Shown: positions 1-11,469 of the stretch, piece by piece
How the letters are laid out: each line of letters starts with the position of its first letter
Numbering within the stretch: the stretch's first letter is position 1
NCBI RefSeq assembly: GCF_022539315.1
Contig: NC_066317.1
Coordinates: forward strand, 49,084,435-49,148,434
Direction of reading: 5' to 3'
Length of the DNA stretch: 64,000 bases
DNA from: Serinus canaria
Lineage: Eukaryota > Chordata > Aves > Passeriformes > Fringillidae
Made by a program: the position numbers and the translations under genes
Notes under the pieces: model-generated
Told to the model about the DNA's origin: nothing
Databases searched by the model: none
The model's input: the letters and a program-made list of their open reading frames with translations, nothing else

Positions 1-802
1 TGATTCTCTGAACTGCCAGCGTAGGAGCTCGGCACACACTGGCGTCTTGCAGAGAGAGAGATCTGCAAAGATCTGTGCTAGTGTTTGACGATTGCAGCAG
101 ATCGAACCAGGAAACTGCTCTGATCTCAGTTAAAATCTTAGAGGGGTTATTGTGGCGTGCAAATAGTGAGCAGAAAGGTTAGCTGCATGATTTATGCTCA
201 GCCATGAAGTTGTATGATATGTATGTAGCTAGATTTCAATTTGATGGCATTATCTCACCCCTACACTTCCAAATTAGAAATTGGGCTAAGAATTTGCTCC
301 TCCAGCCAACCGTTAGACTTCTGAAAAGCACTTTTCCCCGTGAAATGGATTTTAAAAAGTGCCTGACAGAAAAACAGTACAACCTGACTGCATTAAATTA
401 ATTTAAAATTTCTTAATTGACAGCTCTCAACACGATTTTAAAGGCTTTATTATGTAAAGAAGCCATTTGCAATACTGATTGGCTTCACCTTCAATTTCCA
501 TGAATCTGTGACTGTTTCCTGTACTCTTTTGTCTGCAAACTTCTCAGGCTGTAAATCCATGACTACTGACACTGGATCCGTGTTTGACTGGATCTCCCAG
601 AAATACATGTTTGATTCAGATCAGGCGTGGCACAGGATCACGTTTCTGTGTAATCACCCCAAGCACGTTTCTGTTGCCTCTCTGTGCTGGCCTGGCTGGT
701 GAAAATCTAGAGGGGGTCAGGCAGAGATCCTGCAGATCCTCACCAGTCCAAGTGAGCCCATCAGGGATTTTTTTGGTACTATCTGAATTGTCACAGTGAG
801 TT

Positions 803-826
803 TATACTATACTATACTATACTATA
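803..826. repeat. TATAC pentanucleotide microsatellite
   Basis: Nearly five perfect tandem copies of TATAC are visible. It is a short simple repeat in AT-rich non-coding DNA and I infer no function. Confidence 0.9.
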
Positions 827-2334
827 TTAGTGCTTTGCAGATGGGTTTCTGAATTTGTGATCCCAATCAATATGCTTCAAATCCAGATATACACAGCTTT
901 TTTCATACCAGCAGTGACAGCTTTCAGTGTAAAGGCTGTTATTTCTCAGCCCTTTGATCTCAGGGCAGGTGTATAGCCTTGTCCTGCCACAGCCAGGTTG
1001 TACAGGAAAAAGCCCCCCACCAGTCTAACCCTGTGCTGCTGCTTGATACTGTGAGTGAAGTGCTACAAATAGCATAGAGAGAAGGATATTTCCTTTTTGC
1101 TTATTTTTATTTGTTTTATTCAATTTTAACCATGTGGGACTATAGCTTTGAAATACCATTGAGTCAGCTCTTTTCCCTTACTGCTCCCAGAACAACCAAG
1201 AAGGAAAATAAAATAACCTCCCCCATGAGGGGGTTAATTTTCTACCAGAGGAAATGTTTTATATATGTTTCATGTATCCTACATTCCACTGATGTTCAAC
1301 TAAGTGACACACAAAAGACACACAACTGACACAGGAATGGGAGTGGACTAAGCAGGAAAGAGGCAGAAGAGGAAAGGAGTGATGGATAAAAGTTAACTTG
1401 TTCCTAATGAAAGCTGGGGACTGGGTTTTGTGCAATGGTTTGATCAGAAGCTCCTTTTGCCCACTGGACTTCATCGGAAGTTCTACCTCTCTGTGGTGAA
1501 GTGGAAGCCCAGACTCGTTCTGGAGGGTGGCTGAAGAGGTTGAGAGAGGACCAGGAACCCCAGGGTGTGCTAAATCAGGAGCTGGCACAGGTGCTGACCT
1601 GCCCTGTGCAGGGGGGCTGGGAGCATGCAGCTGCCCACAGTCACCCACACCTGCCATAGGTGAGGCATCAATGCAGCTGGGAGCTGAACTGGGTTTATCC
1701 ACCCTCTTTTTCTAATAGCTACATGTCCCTCATTACTGTAAAGTGCCACTTGTTCCATTGCTGCATGCAATGTGAGCTGCTCCTTGCCTCTCCTGCTCCA
1801 AAGTGTTTTTATAGGCCTATCAACAAAGTGTGATAAAAAATCAAACCCACACCAAGAGGAAATTTTATCAAAGCACTGAGGGGTGCTGGTTCTGAACTAA
1901 CCAAATAAAACATCTCTTATATAGTTCTAGGGAGATGGAGCAGAGGACCTAAGCCAAGGTGGCAGTGATATTGCACAGATATGAATCCTTAAGCAATAGC
2001 TTAAAGGAAACATGTGTAAGGTATAATGGATATTATTATGTTTTTTAAAAAAATGAAGACTATCAGAGTTGGTTTTAGTTGGAGAGACATAAGTTAGGAG
2101 ACTCCAGCCTTCATAAATATATTTTCTTTATTTTAATGTTGTCATGGTGGTACTGACTAAGGATTACTGAGAAGTTTTACTGTTGGTGTATGTATATGAA
2201 AGACATTTTGGATAATGACATATATTTATTTACCAAGACATTCATTATGCAGTCTAATTATGAAATTCAAATATTAATTATACAATTCATGATGCAATTA
2301 TACAATGACATTTATTCAATATACACGCATATAC

Positions 2335-2352
2335 ATATATATATATATATAT
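2335..2352. repeat. AT dinucleotide microsatellite
   Basis: Nine perfect AT units end a longer alternating purine-pyrimidine patch (about 2320-2352) that also contains ATACACGCATATAC. It is a simple repeat that may be length-variable. Confidence 0.85.
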
Positions 2353-2456
2353 TTATCTGTGTCAAAGAGACATTTTTTACTGCCAAAATAAGCATTTTTT
2401 ATAAGCACAAGTAGTAATTTCTTTTATTGGGACCTAAGTCAGACCCAGCCGCAATC

Positions 2457-2488
2457 AGTGTTATAAAAGAATGCTCTTTTATAACACT
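2457..2488. repeat. perfect 14-bp inverted repeat (hairpin)
   Basis: AGTGTTATAAAAGA at 2457-2470 is the exact reverse complement of 2475-2488, with a 4-base loop ATGC. The arms are AT-rich and no coding region or terminator context is present. It may be a small foldback element or a palindrome made by template switching during replication. Confidence 0.8.
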
Positions 2489-5400
2489 ATTTAATGTTGT
2501 CTTTCTGAGAAGAAACAAAAAGAGACATAAAAACCATTACTGAGATTCTCTTGCAGCTGAAATACAATTAATTCTGCAGCTGCTACTGTATCACATCTTC
2601 TAAACAAAGTGAAAGAGAGATCTATGTTCTGTCATACCACACCACAGTGGAACTGCAAAGAGAACCAAATTTCTTCTGTTTCAAAGGAAAAGCTGAGTCA
2701 TGTTTGTGTTCACTCAGGAAGGGCTCTGGCTGGGAAAGAGCCGAGGCAAATGCAAGCTGGAGTGGTTTCCTACAGCTGAAAGGCTTCTCACAGTGGGTGT
2801 AGGGAAGTGAACTTGAGCTGGTGTGAATATAGATGAGCTTTTAGATATTTCCCTGCTGGCGTGACTGATGGCACGAGCAGTATGTCACAGCCTGGCAGAA
2901 GAGACTGTCTCCCAGGTGAGGATGCTGTAAGAAACTTGCACTACAGATGCATAATGATTTCAGATGTTGATGTCCCTGATGGGTCAAATGGCCGTGAAGG
3001 AAAGGGGCACAGTGTGCAGTGGTGGATCACTGAGGTGAGTGGGATCAGCCTTGTGCTCCCTGCAGGTGTGTGTGAGCTCTGCCTTGCCCCAGCTGAGCGG
3101 GGCTGCAGGAGCTGCTCGGGTGACAGGGCACAAAGGTATAGTGATCCCTGATGGGAGGTGTCCTGCTGGTTTGTGGCTCCTCACTGACCCCCCATACAAG
3201 GATCTCCATTTCCCTGCTAATGCACACAGACATGCAAAGCCATGCTGCCAGCAACATGTCCCCAGCTTTACTGCAGTGCATAAAGGTTTTATGCGCTCTA
3301 TCCATAAATCTCACTTTGTAAGTTCTCTCTCTTTTCAGTTCTCTGTGGGGGAAGTCTGCCTAGCAGTCATGCTGCAGAAGACTTGTAGCAGTACAATAAA
3401 GTAAATTTCTGCCTCTTTGAGAAGCTAGTTATTTCAGTATTTTTAAGGTACCAAAACATTTTCCCACAGAATCTTTTAGTTTAGGAAGTCAAAGCATTTC
3501 ACCTGTAGATAGAGAAGGTATACTGTAGTATGTCTGTATTGGATACCACATGAAAGAAAGGTTTGGATCTGAATCTTGGTTGAAATGGCAGGAACTTGAG
3601 CTGACATTTCAGTTACTAATTATTAATACCCTATCATTTTTTATTTTTTAAAACTAGATTAAATTTCTGATGGTACTATACTGTGAAATTTGATTGGCAA
3701 ATTGATAAAATAGAGAAATATGAAGTTTCATAACAGGAACAATGACTCCACGTTGAAGGAGAAGTTAGAGAATGAGTTAGAAAAAAGACTGTTCCAGCTC
3801 AGTAAGACTTGGATTTATTTTGGTGTGATTTATTACCTGGATAAATTTGACGCCTGATATTAAACTCACCTGTTCACCACACTGTAAATACAGACACAAA
3901 ACTCTCTTTCTTTTGCTTCCTGTTAGCTGTCAGTTGCATTTGGATTGCCACATTTATAAAAATTCTCAGATCTGTCCTTCAGCTATGTGATTTGTGGGGC
4001 CTTCTCCCAAACAGGAGCACAGCACTTTAACATGTAGGGACATGAAAACAGCAGGGATGTGGCAGATGTTGCTGAAGAAGACAAGATGAATGTCAATTGC
4101 ATTTTCCCACAACACTGTCATCTGTGTGCCCTACACATTGACAAAAAACTTGGTGAATTGCTTCAAATATATTTCTCTTACTAGCACCCTGATAGATAAA
4201 AAAAGTAATGCAGTATTTGCAAATACTCAATTGTTTCTTTTTCCATTCCTTTCAGACTTGCAGTTGACAGAAATATGAATCACCTTATGTTTCACAGGAG
4301 GACAACAGATTGTTGGAAGGCACCAATTAGCCATATCACTGATTATCCATTCTATACATTTGAATTCTAATTTTCTTAGCTAAAGTTCAGCATTTCAGTT
4401 GGCATCCTTGTTCTGTTTGGTGTGTTTGTTTACAACGTTTGTTTTCTGGAGATAAGTGACAAAGGCAAAATCTTATCCTGATTCTTCTAATGAGGGAAAA
4501 GATTGCATATGAACCCTAGGGACTCAAAAAAAATCAGATGAAAAATACAAAGAACGAAAATGTCATTTTGCTTTGCAATCCTAGGATTCTTTGAGACCTG
4601 ACTCGTGGCTGTGCTATGCTAGGATTTTGCAATGATGATTGTTCATTTCTTCCTCCCTATTCTCCATTCTGTGCTTCTCAGAAGTGTTTCCAGGACAGAG
4701 CTTCTACTTTTCCACTTTTGCTTTGTCAGATCAGCTTTCCTGCCTATACCCCATTTTGGTGGCCACAGTGGCCCCACATTACTGTGTTCATCCTCACAGT
4801 GCTGCTGGTAGGAGGATGATCACAGCTACTGCAAGTGGAGCAGAGGCAGAGGGGCTGTGAGTACACCACCCCCAGGCCAAGGGCTCCAGGGTGGGCTGGA
4901 GCAGTGGTCCTCTGACAGCAAAGCATCTGAGTTCTCCTCTTGCTTGTAGTTGGCCTGAGCTCAGATAGCTCACAAGTCCCATCTGCACCTGTGGCAAGAG
5001 ACATTTCTGTCTCACTCCAGGTATTCTTGTCCTGATAAAGGTCACAGAATATGTTTGCACAGGCAAACAGGCCAGGCAGAGGCTTCACAGAGACATAGGG
5101 CCATGCACTGCATGGGAATAAGTGTGCCCTTGAGTGCACTTCAATGCATTTGGGTGCACATAAAGTTCATCCCTGTGAGTACCAGCTGGCCTGCTCTAGA
5201 ACATGCCCTGAAGGTACTTCTGCAGGCAAGTCAGATGGATAGGAGATGGATATGGCCTGGAGCCATTTCTCTGTGATACTGCTGTACCACAGTGGAGTTG
5301 CGCTCCAGAGACTAAGGGCTAGGCTGATATTTAGGCTGGTATCTGGCTAACCTGACCTGGCATATTCCTGAGATCATCAGAACCCCCTGCACAGGGTCTG

Positions 5401-5615
5401 CTTAGCTTGAGAGGCACGTGGTGCCCTTTGGCATGGATGATGACAAAAGTAAAGGCTATAATGCACCTACATTTTTGTTGTCAGCATGCATACAATCCTT
5501 CCTCCTAAATGTCTCTGAGCTGCTAATACCTGCTTACTGAGTGCATTCACAGTTCCAAGTGTCTCCATGCAATCTGAGACTACATCTTCTGCATTGCACC
5601 TGTCCCAAAACATGA

Positions 5616-5660
5616 GAAAACTAAAAAAACACCAAACAAACAAAACCAAACCCCCCCAAG
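5616..5660 (+). repeat. A/C-rich low-complexity tract
   Basis: This run of A blocks broken by C blocks (CAAACAAACAAAACC type) ends in seven C. It resembles the tracts near 27.3 and 33.3 kb. It is low-complexity sequence with no coding potential. Confidence 0.75.
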
Positions 5661-5929
5661 CCTCACATAGAGATGCTAGAAATTCAAATCCTGATTCCTC
5701 TGGGTCTAAACCCAGTTCTCTTGTAAAAAGTGCACAATTCAATAGAGTAGAGGAACTTCAGTGGGACTCAGCTTTCTCAGTTTCTGTAAAGTACTTAATC
5801 ATTCACGAGATGAGGGCTGGACTGTTCATCGCAGATTGGTGCTTTCTGGGCATGATCTCACACCAGCATGAGACGATATGGTTTTTTCTTCTCTGGCCAA
5901 AGAAGCATCTAAAAATTCTGTGCAAAGCA

Positions 5930-6113
5930 GTGCCATTGCTACTGAGAGCCTGCGTGGCTTTCTTGTTTAGGAGACAGAAGACCTGAAGTTAAATCCCTGC
6001 TCTAAGTCGGGCAGAAACCTGAATCTCCCGCCTCCAGGGTGAGTTCTCTTGTCACTGGGCTACTGGGCGTCGTCTCTGCCACTACATCCTCCTCCTCCTC
6101 CTCTTTCCCTGTA
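5930..6113 (+). mobile_element. old tRNA-like foldback repeat (ancient amniote family)
   Basis: The left half (about 5950-6003) contains GAAGACCTGAAGTTAAATCC, a decayed form of a tRNA B-box-like consensus (GGTTCAAATCC). The right half (about 6008-6070) carries an inverted version, CAGAAACCTGAATCTCCC, followed by CAGGGTGAGT and CACTGGGCTACTGGG. This head-to-head arrangement, ending in a CT-rich tail (6088-6104, CCT units), is one I recall as a dispersed repeat in bird, turtle and crocodile DNA. I cannot give its database name with certainty. It is heavily diverged and presumably inactive. Confidence 0.5.
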
Positions 6114-8035
6114 CAGTCACTGACCTGGTTTACTTGCCTCTGATTGGAAGAAGCAATCTGTTTGCAGCCTGGACTCAGGCACTGGAGCTTTAGGAGAAGT
6201 CTAACTTACTACTCATGCCTCTCCTGGCATTTCCTAGGTCATGTTCAACATCTTTGCACCCATGCTGCACATGCATCTCAATCTCCTTATGGGGCAAACA
6301 AAGAACTTGTAAAAGACACTGGGTGCCTCCATGCCAAAGGAGGATATTTACATATTTATCCCTCAGCGTTTTGCCTAAGCCACAAAGCATGTGTCTGAAA
6401 GTGGAGGGAACTGCTAGAAGTTCTCAGAGACCCCATCTGAAACAGGACCATCTGGCTCTCTTCTCTCTCTGGAGGTCCATCTCTATCTTTGATTCTTTCC
6501 TGTGCTCATCTAAGCAGATCCCCATGCCTGGATTGTTCCTTTGTAAGCCTTTGGGCAGGATTTGTGTCTTCCTTTTTGTTCCATATTTATATCACCATTA
6601 TTAGTATTGACATAACCTGATTTCAACAGGACCTGATGGACTCTTCTGGTTATATTGAAGTCTTGCAGGATAGGGCCATGGATAATAAGTGTATACGGCC
6701 ACTTAGTCACTTGAAGTTGGCTGATTACCACGTCCATCCTGTAATCTCTTGGTTGTCCCACATACCTTTATTTGGCAGAAGCAGAGCTATTGTTATCCAG
6801 TCAATATTGCTCCACACAATATCATAAATACAAGATTTCTCATGAAACTTCAGCATTTCTGTTTCTGAAGACAATCCCAAATCAACCCTCACAAACGAAA
6901 GGGCTACATTTCAAGCTGAAGATTTCTGCTGTGGCAAAGAAACCTAATGAGATGGGAGATAGGCTATATAGGGTAGGGCTGTCTCTTAGGGAGGGGAGGA
7001 TTGATGTCCCAGTGCCAAAAGCAATGATTTATTGAGTGAGCCATGGCTGCAGGGGCTGTGAATGATGTGTATCCTCCACGGATTCATCATATGTCTTTAA
7101 GTACTGTTTGTGAAAGACATCTCAGGCAAAAGGAACTTGGTATTAAGGACACCTAACTTCTGGTGGTATGTAGAGCAGGGGAGAGAGAAAACTCCCCATG
7201 GCTTCCTCCTTAACATCTGTCATGATCAGGAGAGACTAAAAGCAGTGTTCTGGAGCGTGGCCTTGTTCTCCAAATACCGACTAAAATCAGAGAGGAAAGA
7301 TTGGTTTGAGTAGATTTTCTCTTCCAGGGAGTGACAGATGATGAGTACTGATATACAAAATCAGTTTACTTTTTTGTGCAATAACTGGAATTCAAAACAT
7401 ACTGGTTGTCTGGAGAGCAAAAGGCAGAACTGCTTGCCACAGGAAAGCCCATAGGATTGATGGTGAAAAATTTAAAGCAGATTTTGCAACTGATAGTGAA
7501 TGAGACATAGTTACAAGTTTTCTCACAAGCTTGAAATTGGCAGGATGATTTTAATTTTTAAGGTCAGTTACCAAAATGCAATGCTGGCTACTAGGCTTTC
7601 TTTCAAAACTATCTGGCATTTGGCAGGGAGAAAAAAACAGCTAAAAAGATTTATCTTCTGTTTACTGCAATGCTAAAGGCAGAAATATCAGTTGTCCTTT
7701 TTCAATGATTTGGGAAGGTCAGTCCACTGCCTATACTGGCAGATGGTGTAGGTGGAAAGAGGGAGGTTGGTGTTTGGCTCTGGATTTGCCATAGGTACTG
7801 AGAAATATAAAGTGTGTATGGAGACAGTGAACAAAAGCCAGTGTCTCTTGACTCAAAAACAGAGTAGGCAAGAAAAAAACCCAGAATTCTTGGAATTCAT
7901 TTGCATTGTACCGGCCAGCAAAACAGATAAGATTTGGGCTGTGCATGACAAATGGGACTTTTTGATATGCATGTTAACACCACGTCGTGCTAAGACGTTC
8001 TGAACCCCACACTATTCATTGACAAGGGTTTTAGC
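6114..8035. other. non-coding stretch, nothing recognised
   Basis: There is no gene, recognisable repeat or RNA gene. Open frames on both strands are below 130 codons and lack recognisable motifs. Confidence 0.6.
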
Positions 8036-8184
8036 TACAGAAAGAGCAGGAAGCGTCCCAGTCACGCCGTTTTCCCCGCCGAAGGCCCTCAGGAGAGAAG
8101 CCACGCTCCGCCCGCCGCCGCGGGTGGGGGAGCCCGGGCCGAGCGAGGCCGGGCCGCCCGGGGGAGGCAGGGCGGGGCAGGGCG

Positions 8185-8230
8185 GGACAAGGACAGGGGC
8201 ACGCACAGGGACAGGCACAGGGACAGAGCG
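8185..8230 (+). repeat. short GGGACAGGCACA-type minisatellite
   Basis: Imperfect tandem copies of a roughly 12-base unit built from GGGACAGG and CACAGGGACAG lie just upstream of the hexanucleotide array, inside the CpG island. About four degenerate units are visible. Confidence 0.65.
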
Positions 8231-8296
8231 CCCCGGGGCCGGGCTGTTCCCGGGGAGGAGGAGGACGCGGGAGGGCGCGGGCGGTGCCTCCGCGTC

Positions 8297-8428
8297 GGCC
8301 CCGGCCCCGGCCCCGGCCCCGGCCCCGGCCCCGGCCCCGGCCCCGGCCCCGGCCCCGGCCCCGGCCCCGGCCCCGGCCCCGGCCCCGGCCCCGGCCCCGG
8401 CCCCGGCCCCGGCCCCGGCCCCGGCCCC
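8297..8428. repeat. (GGCCCC)22 hexanucleotide array; GGGGCC on minus strand
   Basis: I counted 22 consecutive perfect GGCCCC units (132 bp) starting at 8297. The minus strand reads GGGGCC, the unit expanded in human C9orf72 disease and known to form G-quadruplexes and R-loops. This is not the C9orf72 gene: no encoded segment resembling that protein is present in the window. The plus strand reads Pro-Ala, Pro-Arg and Gly-Pro dipeptides in its three frames; the minus strand reads Gly-Ala, Gly-Arg and Gly-Pro. Tract length is error-prone in sequencing, so the true count may differ. Confidence 0.95.
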
Positions 8429-8450
8429 CGAGGGCTCCAGGATCGCCTCA

Positions 8451-8965
8451 CTTTGGGAGCGTTCAGGGCTGCGGGGAAACAGTTCTGTGCTCTCAGGAGC
8501 TGGAGGAGAGGTTAAACATTAAAATCAAACCACCCGGCTAACTGCGTTCGAGCTGCATAGCGGAGTCCTTCTGAAGAGTGGACCATTGCTCCCGTGTTCA
8601 GGGATTCCTGAAACTCCGGAAGAGCTGGGAATCCAGAATAATTTTTGGTAGATAGAATAGGGCCAATTGCAAATCGTGGGCAAAAGAACGATGAGCTCAT
8701 CAGGGCTAAATTAACGAAAAATAAAGGAGAAAAATACAAGTGGTGCTAGTCATCATTGCTGTATGGGAAATAAATTGATACTGGAAATCTTACTTGCCAC
8801 CTTTTTTATGAAATGGCAAATTAGTTTGATAAGCGTGAGGAAATGACCAAATTTGATCTAACATCACTTGAGACAGCAGTTAAGAATGCCAAGAAATACA
8901 AAATTAACATGGCATGAGTTTGATTGAAAGCTGGCCAGCTGACAGGTCTTGGAATGCAAATGTAG
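8451..8965. other. non-coding stretch downstream of the CpG island
   Basis: CpG density falls quickly. If the island promotes transcription rightward, this would be the first exon or first intron, but no clear splice donor or coding frame is visible. Confidence 0.5.
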
Positions 8966-9165
8966 AATCATCACATCACGGAGTCATTTGGGTTGGAAGG
9001 TACCTCTGTGGTTCATGTAGTCCAGCCCCTTCCTCAAAGCAGTACTAGTGTCAGCAGATTAAGGTGCTTGGGGTCTTGTTCAGCTGACTTTAAAATGACT
9101 GCACAGGTGCAAACTTGCACAATCTATTATTTAGTGTGAAAGTTCCTCTTCCTTAAACAGATTTG
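8966..9165 (-). mobile_element. CR1 LINE 3'-end fragment
   Basis: The plus strand shows the reverse-complement 3' end of an avian CR1. It starts with a decayed ATTCTATGATT-type tail (TAGAATCATC), followed by GGGTTGGAAGGTACCTCTG and TAGTCCAGCCCCTTCCTCAA. Homology continues through GGTGCTTGGGGTCTTGTTCAG to TAGTGTGAAAGTTCCTCTTCC. CR1 elements are usually 5'-truncated and this keeps only about 200 bp of 3' sequence, with no reverse-transcriptase frame. It is diverged and inactive. Confidence 0.85.
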
Positions 9166-9169
9166 TTAT

Positions 9170-11005
9170 ACCAGAGTTTTTTTGAGAAATTGTTCTGATG
9201 ATACACAGAACTAGTGCAAATGGAATTTTCAGAGGACGTTAATGGTGAAGAAACGAAGAAGTGTCAAAACAGTATTATAATTCAAGTGACCTTTGATTGC
9301 TTGTTTTAACATGGTTGAATATACAGTCATTGGATAGAGAACAAAAATCTTAGGTCATACAGACGGCATGGACAAATCTGGGCTGGGGAATAGTGATGTT
9401 CAGAGGGACATGGTAAACAGGGTGAATAACTGTCTGAGCATGAGTTGGTGGTGTGGGTCACTGAAAAACAAACTTCTGTGACACTTGAACTTAAAAATAT
9501 GAGGAAATTGATGAGACAAGTTTATAAAATCTATGTCTGTGCTAATCAGTGAAGTGGGCCAGTAAAACAGGTTCAGTTCTCTGTCTTCCTAGACAATAGA
9601 AATAGCACAACTTGCCTCCATACACCTGGATTCCCTTGCACAAAGTGGCCTCACCCATACGTGAAGAACTTGTGCCAACATACCCCTCAAACCATGCTAA
9701 GGCATTGGCTGACAGAGGGCTGGTTCACATATTCCCAAAATGTGCTATGGAACCAACCATGACATAGTGTGAACACATGTGTGCCCATACTTGTGTCCAC
9801 CTTTAGTTTCCCCATGCAGACGCTGCCGTGAGTCTCGTGCTTAGCAGTGGTTTAACAGCTACTAGTGTCCAGTGTTCAGTCTGGATATTCACAGGAGAGG
9901 AAGAATGCTACTCCATTGGCAAGGGTGGAAACTCCTGAGAGATGGCAAATGTGCCTCATAATGGTCATATTTGACTGGGAGAAGATAAAGGAGGGATCTG
10001 GCTATAGTTTGTAAACAGTGCAGATAGGTGGGAGACTCTGGTGGCCAGAAGCTGAGTTAGAACAAGCTTTGACATGAACAAACATCTCAGTTTCATAGTT
10101 CTACTCTTACAAGTAGAAGTATTCCTTGTAGATGTTCTGTAGCTTAAAATGGGATTAATGCAAATCCTATGGACTATGCTATGTAGGGGGGCAGGATAGA
10201 TGATCCCAAGAGATACATAAGCTTTAAATCTTTGAATTAATTAACAAGATTTTGAGATATGAGTGAAAGTTTGGCACTTGAATTCTGTTGTTTTGCCAAA
10301 CAGGGGGACTGATAGAGCTTGAAGACTTCACCATTCATCAGTACCTTATATGACTATATACCAACTTGGATGGTTCCCAGCACAGAATAGGAAGATTTAG
10401 TTAACACTTCTTCCTTTTGTATACTGCTTCTGATAATTTACCATTCTCATCTCACAATATGTTATAGAGACACTGTAGAACCTATCCACTACAGAAGATT
10501 TTTCTTCTTCACAACATACTGCTTTTTGGTCATTGTGCTTTTATTTCTCTCTTAGTCCCTATCTTCTAGTTGGGAATTATTATCAGCTTCCTTTTCCTTT
10601 TGTAGCAGTTAATGTAATACTGCCCTCATATTTCCTTCCTACAGGAAAGAATGGTTGCCCTTAGCACTTTGAGACTGTGGCTTATTGAACATCTACTACA
10701 GTTTCTCAAGAATTTCATAGAATCATTTACACATTTGTCCTTTTGTATCACAAGCTGAACAGATTACTGGTTTGGACTTCACAGTCTTTAAATACAGGTC
10801 ATGGGATATATTCCCTTGTGCCAGAAATAGTTTTGTCATCAAACTCTCTTCAATCCAGTTCTAGTATAGATTTATTTAATTTTCAAATTAGGAAATTGCC
10901 TGTACTTTTGCATTTGTTTACTGGCAAAAGAAGACATCCAGCCTGCTTCATTCAGCTAGAAGATGTGAGTGAGAATGTGTTTTTCTACTCTGGCACCACA
11001 CATAG
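9170..11005. other. non-coding stretch, nothing recognised
   Basis: There is no gene, RNA gene or clear repeat. Stops are frequent in all frames. Confidence 0.6.
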
Positions 11006-11009
11006 CTCA

Positions 11010-11465
11010 TTATGGATCTAGTAATCTGAGCTGATAGTCTGCGAAATAGACCACCTCTTCACTTGTCTTGAACTTCATAAGTAACAGCATTAACTCATAG
11101 CCTTTCAAAATAATTTTCTCCCCTAGTTCCAGCAATTTGGAGAGTAGTTGTAGGAGGGCACACCTTTAACAGGTCTGCAAAGAGATCATCGTGGTTGCAG
11201 AGAGATCGCAGTGGCTGGGCTAAGCACACAAACTGAATGGGCAGATCCTTGCCAAGCTTTTCAGTTGTGAGTGTTTTGAGCTGCACACAGGCAGTGATGC
11301 ACCTTACAAGATGTGCAAGGCCATCTCTCCTTTTCCCTGTGTCTATGTAGATCTTGGCAGTTTGCTTTAACATACTTTTCATGCTGGGTTTCATTCTGGT
11401 TTACATTGCTTGTAGCTGAATAACTCCAGTCCCTCATCCAGCTCTTGGTGCTGATGATTAGGCAA
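11010..11465 (-). pseudogene. frameshifted coding relic, parent not identified
   Basis: On the minus strand about 150 codons of plausible protein run through three frames in succession. They run from 11465 to 11394 (ending SYKQCKPE), then from 11394 to 11098 (99 codons starting MKPSMKSMLKQTAK), then from 11102 to 11013 (starting GYELMLLLMKF and ending in a stop at 11010-11012). Two small frame changes, at about 11394 and 11100, link them. The middle segment has ordinary globular composition, with alternating hydrophobic and charged residues (for example LAHLVRCITACVQLKTL). Loss of frame without visible introns suggests a processed pseudogene fragment. I do not recognise the parent. An alternative is a decayed exon or chance. 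Confidence 0.45.
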
Positions 11466-11469
11466 TTAT

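Larger units (their letters stand above)
1..5929. other. non-coding stretch, no gene recognised
   Basis: No open frame here has a recognisable domain, and the longest are under 150 codons and look like chance. The stretch holds a short TATAC array, a TA microsatellite, a perfect hairpin near 2.47 kb and an A/C-rich tract near 5.63 kb, each listed separately. The first 200 bases carry a few CpGs and a duplicated AGATCTG, without a clear promoter signature. It could be intergenic or intronic. Confidence 0.6.
8040..8450. promoter_or_regulatory. isolated CpG island, possible promoter
   Basis: GC content and CpG density rise abruptly from the AT-rich flanks. The island includes CCGCCGCGG, GGGCCGAGCGAGG and GGCGGGGC-type GC-box sequences, plus a pure GGCCCC array. 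Unmethylated CpG islands in vertebrates usually mark promoters, so this is a candidate transcription start for a neighbouring gene or non-coding RNA. I see no TATA box, convincing first exon or direction of transcription. Open frames across the island are GC-rich artefacts and repeat translations, not a recognised protein. Confidence 0.65.

Noticed and set aside
1259..1702. 147-codon minus-strand frame.
   Set aside because: No recognisable motif and no splice or promoter context; consistent with chance.
8297..8428. That the GGCCCC array marks the bird C9orf72 gene.
   Set aside because: No encoded segment in the window resembles the C9orf72 protein, so the resemblance is limited to the repeat unit.
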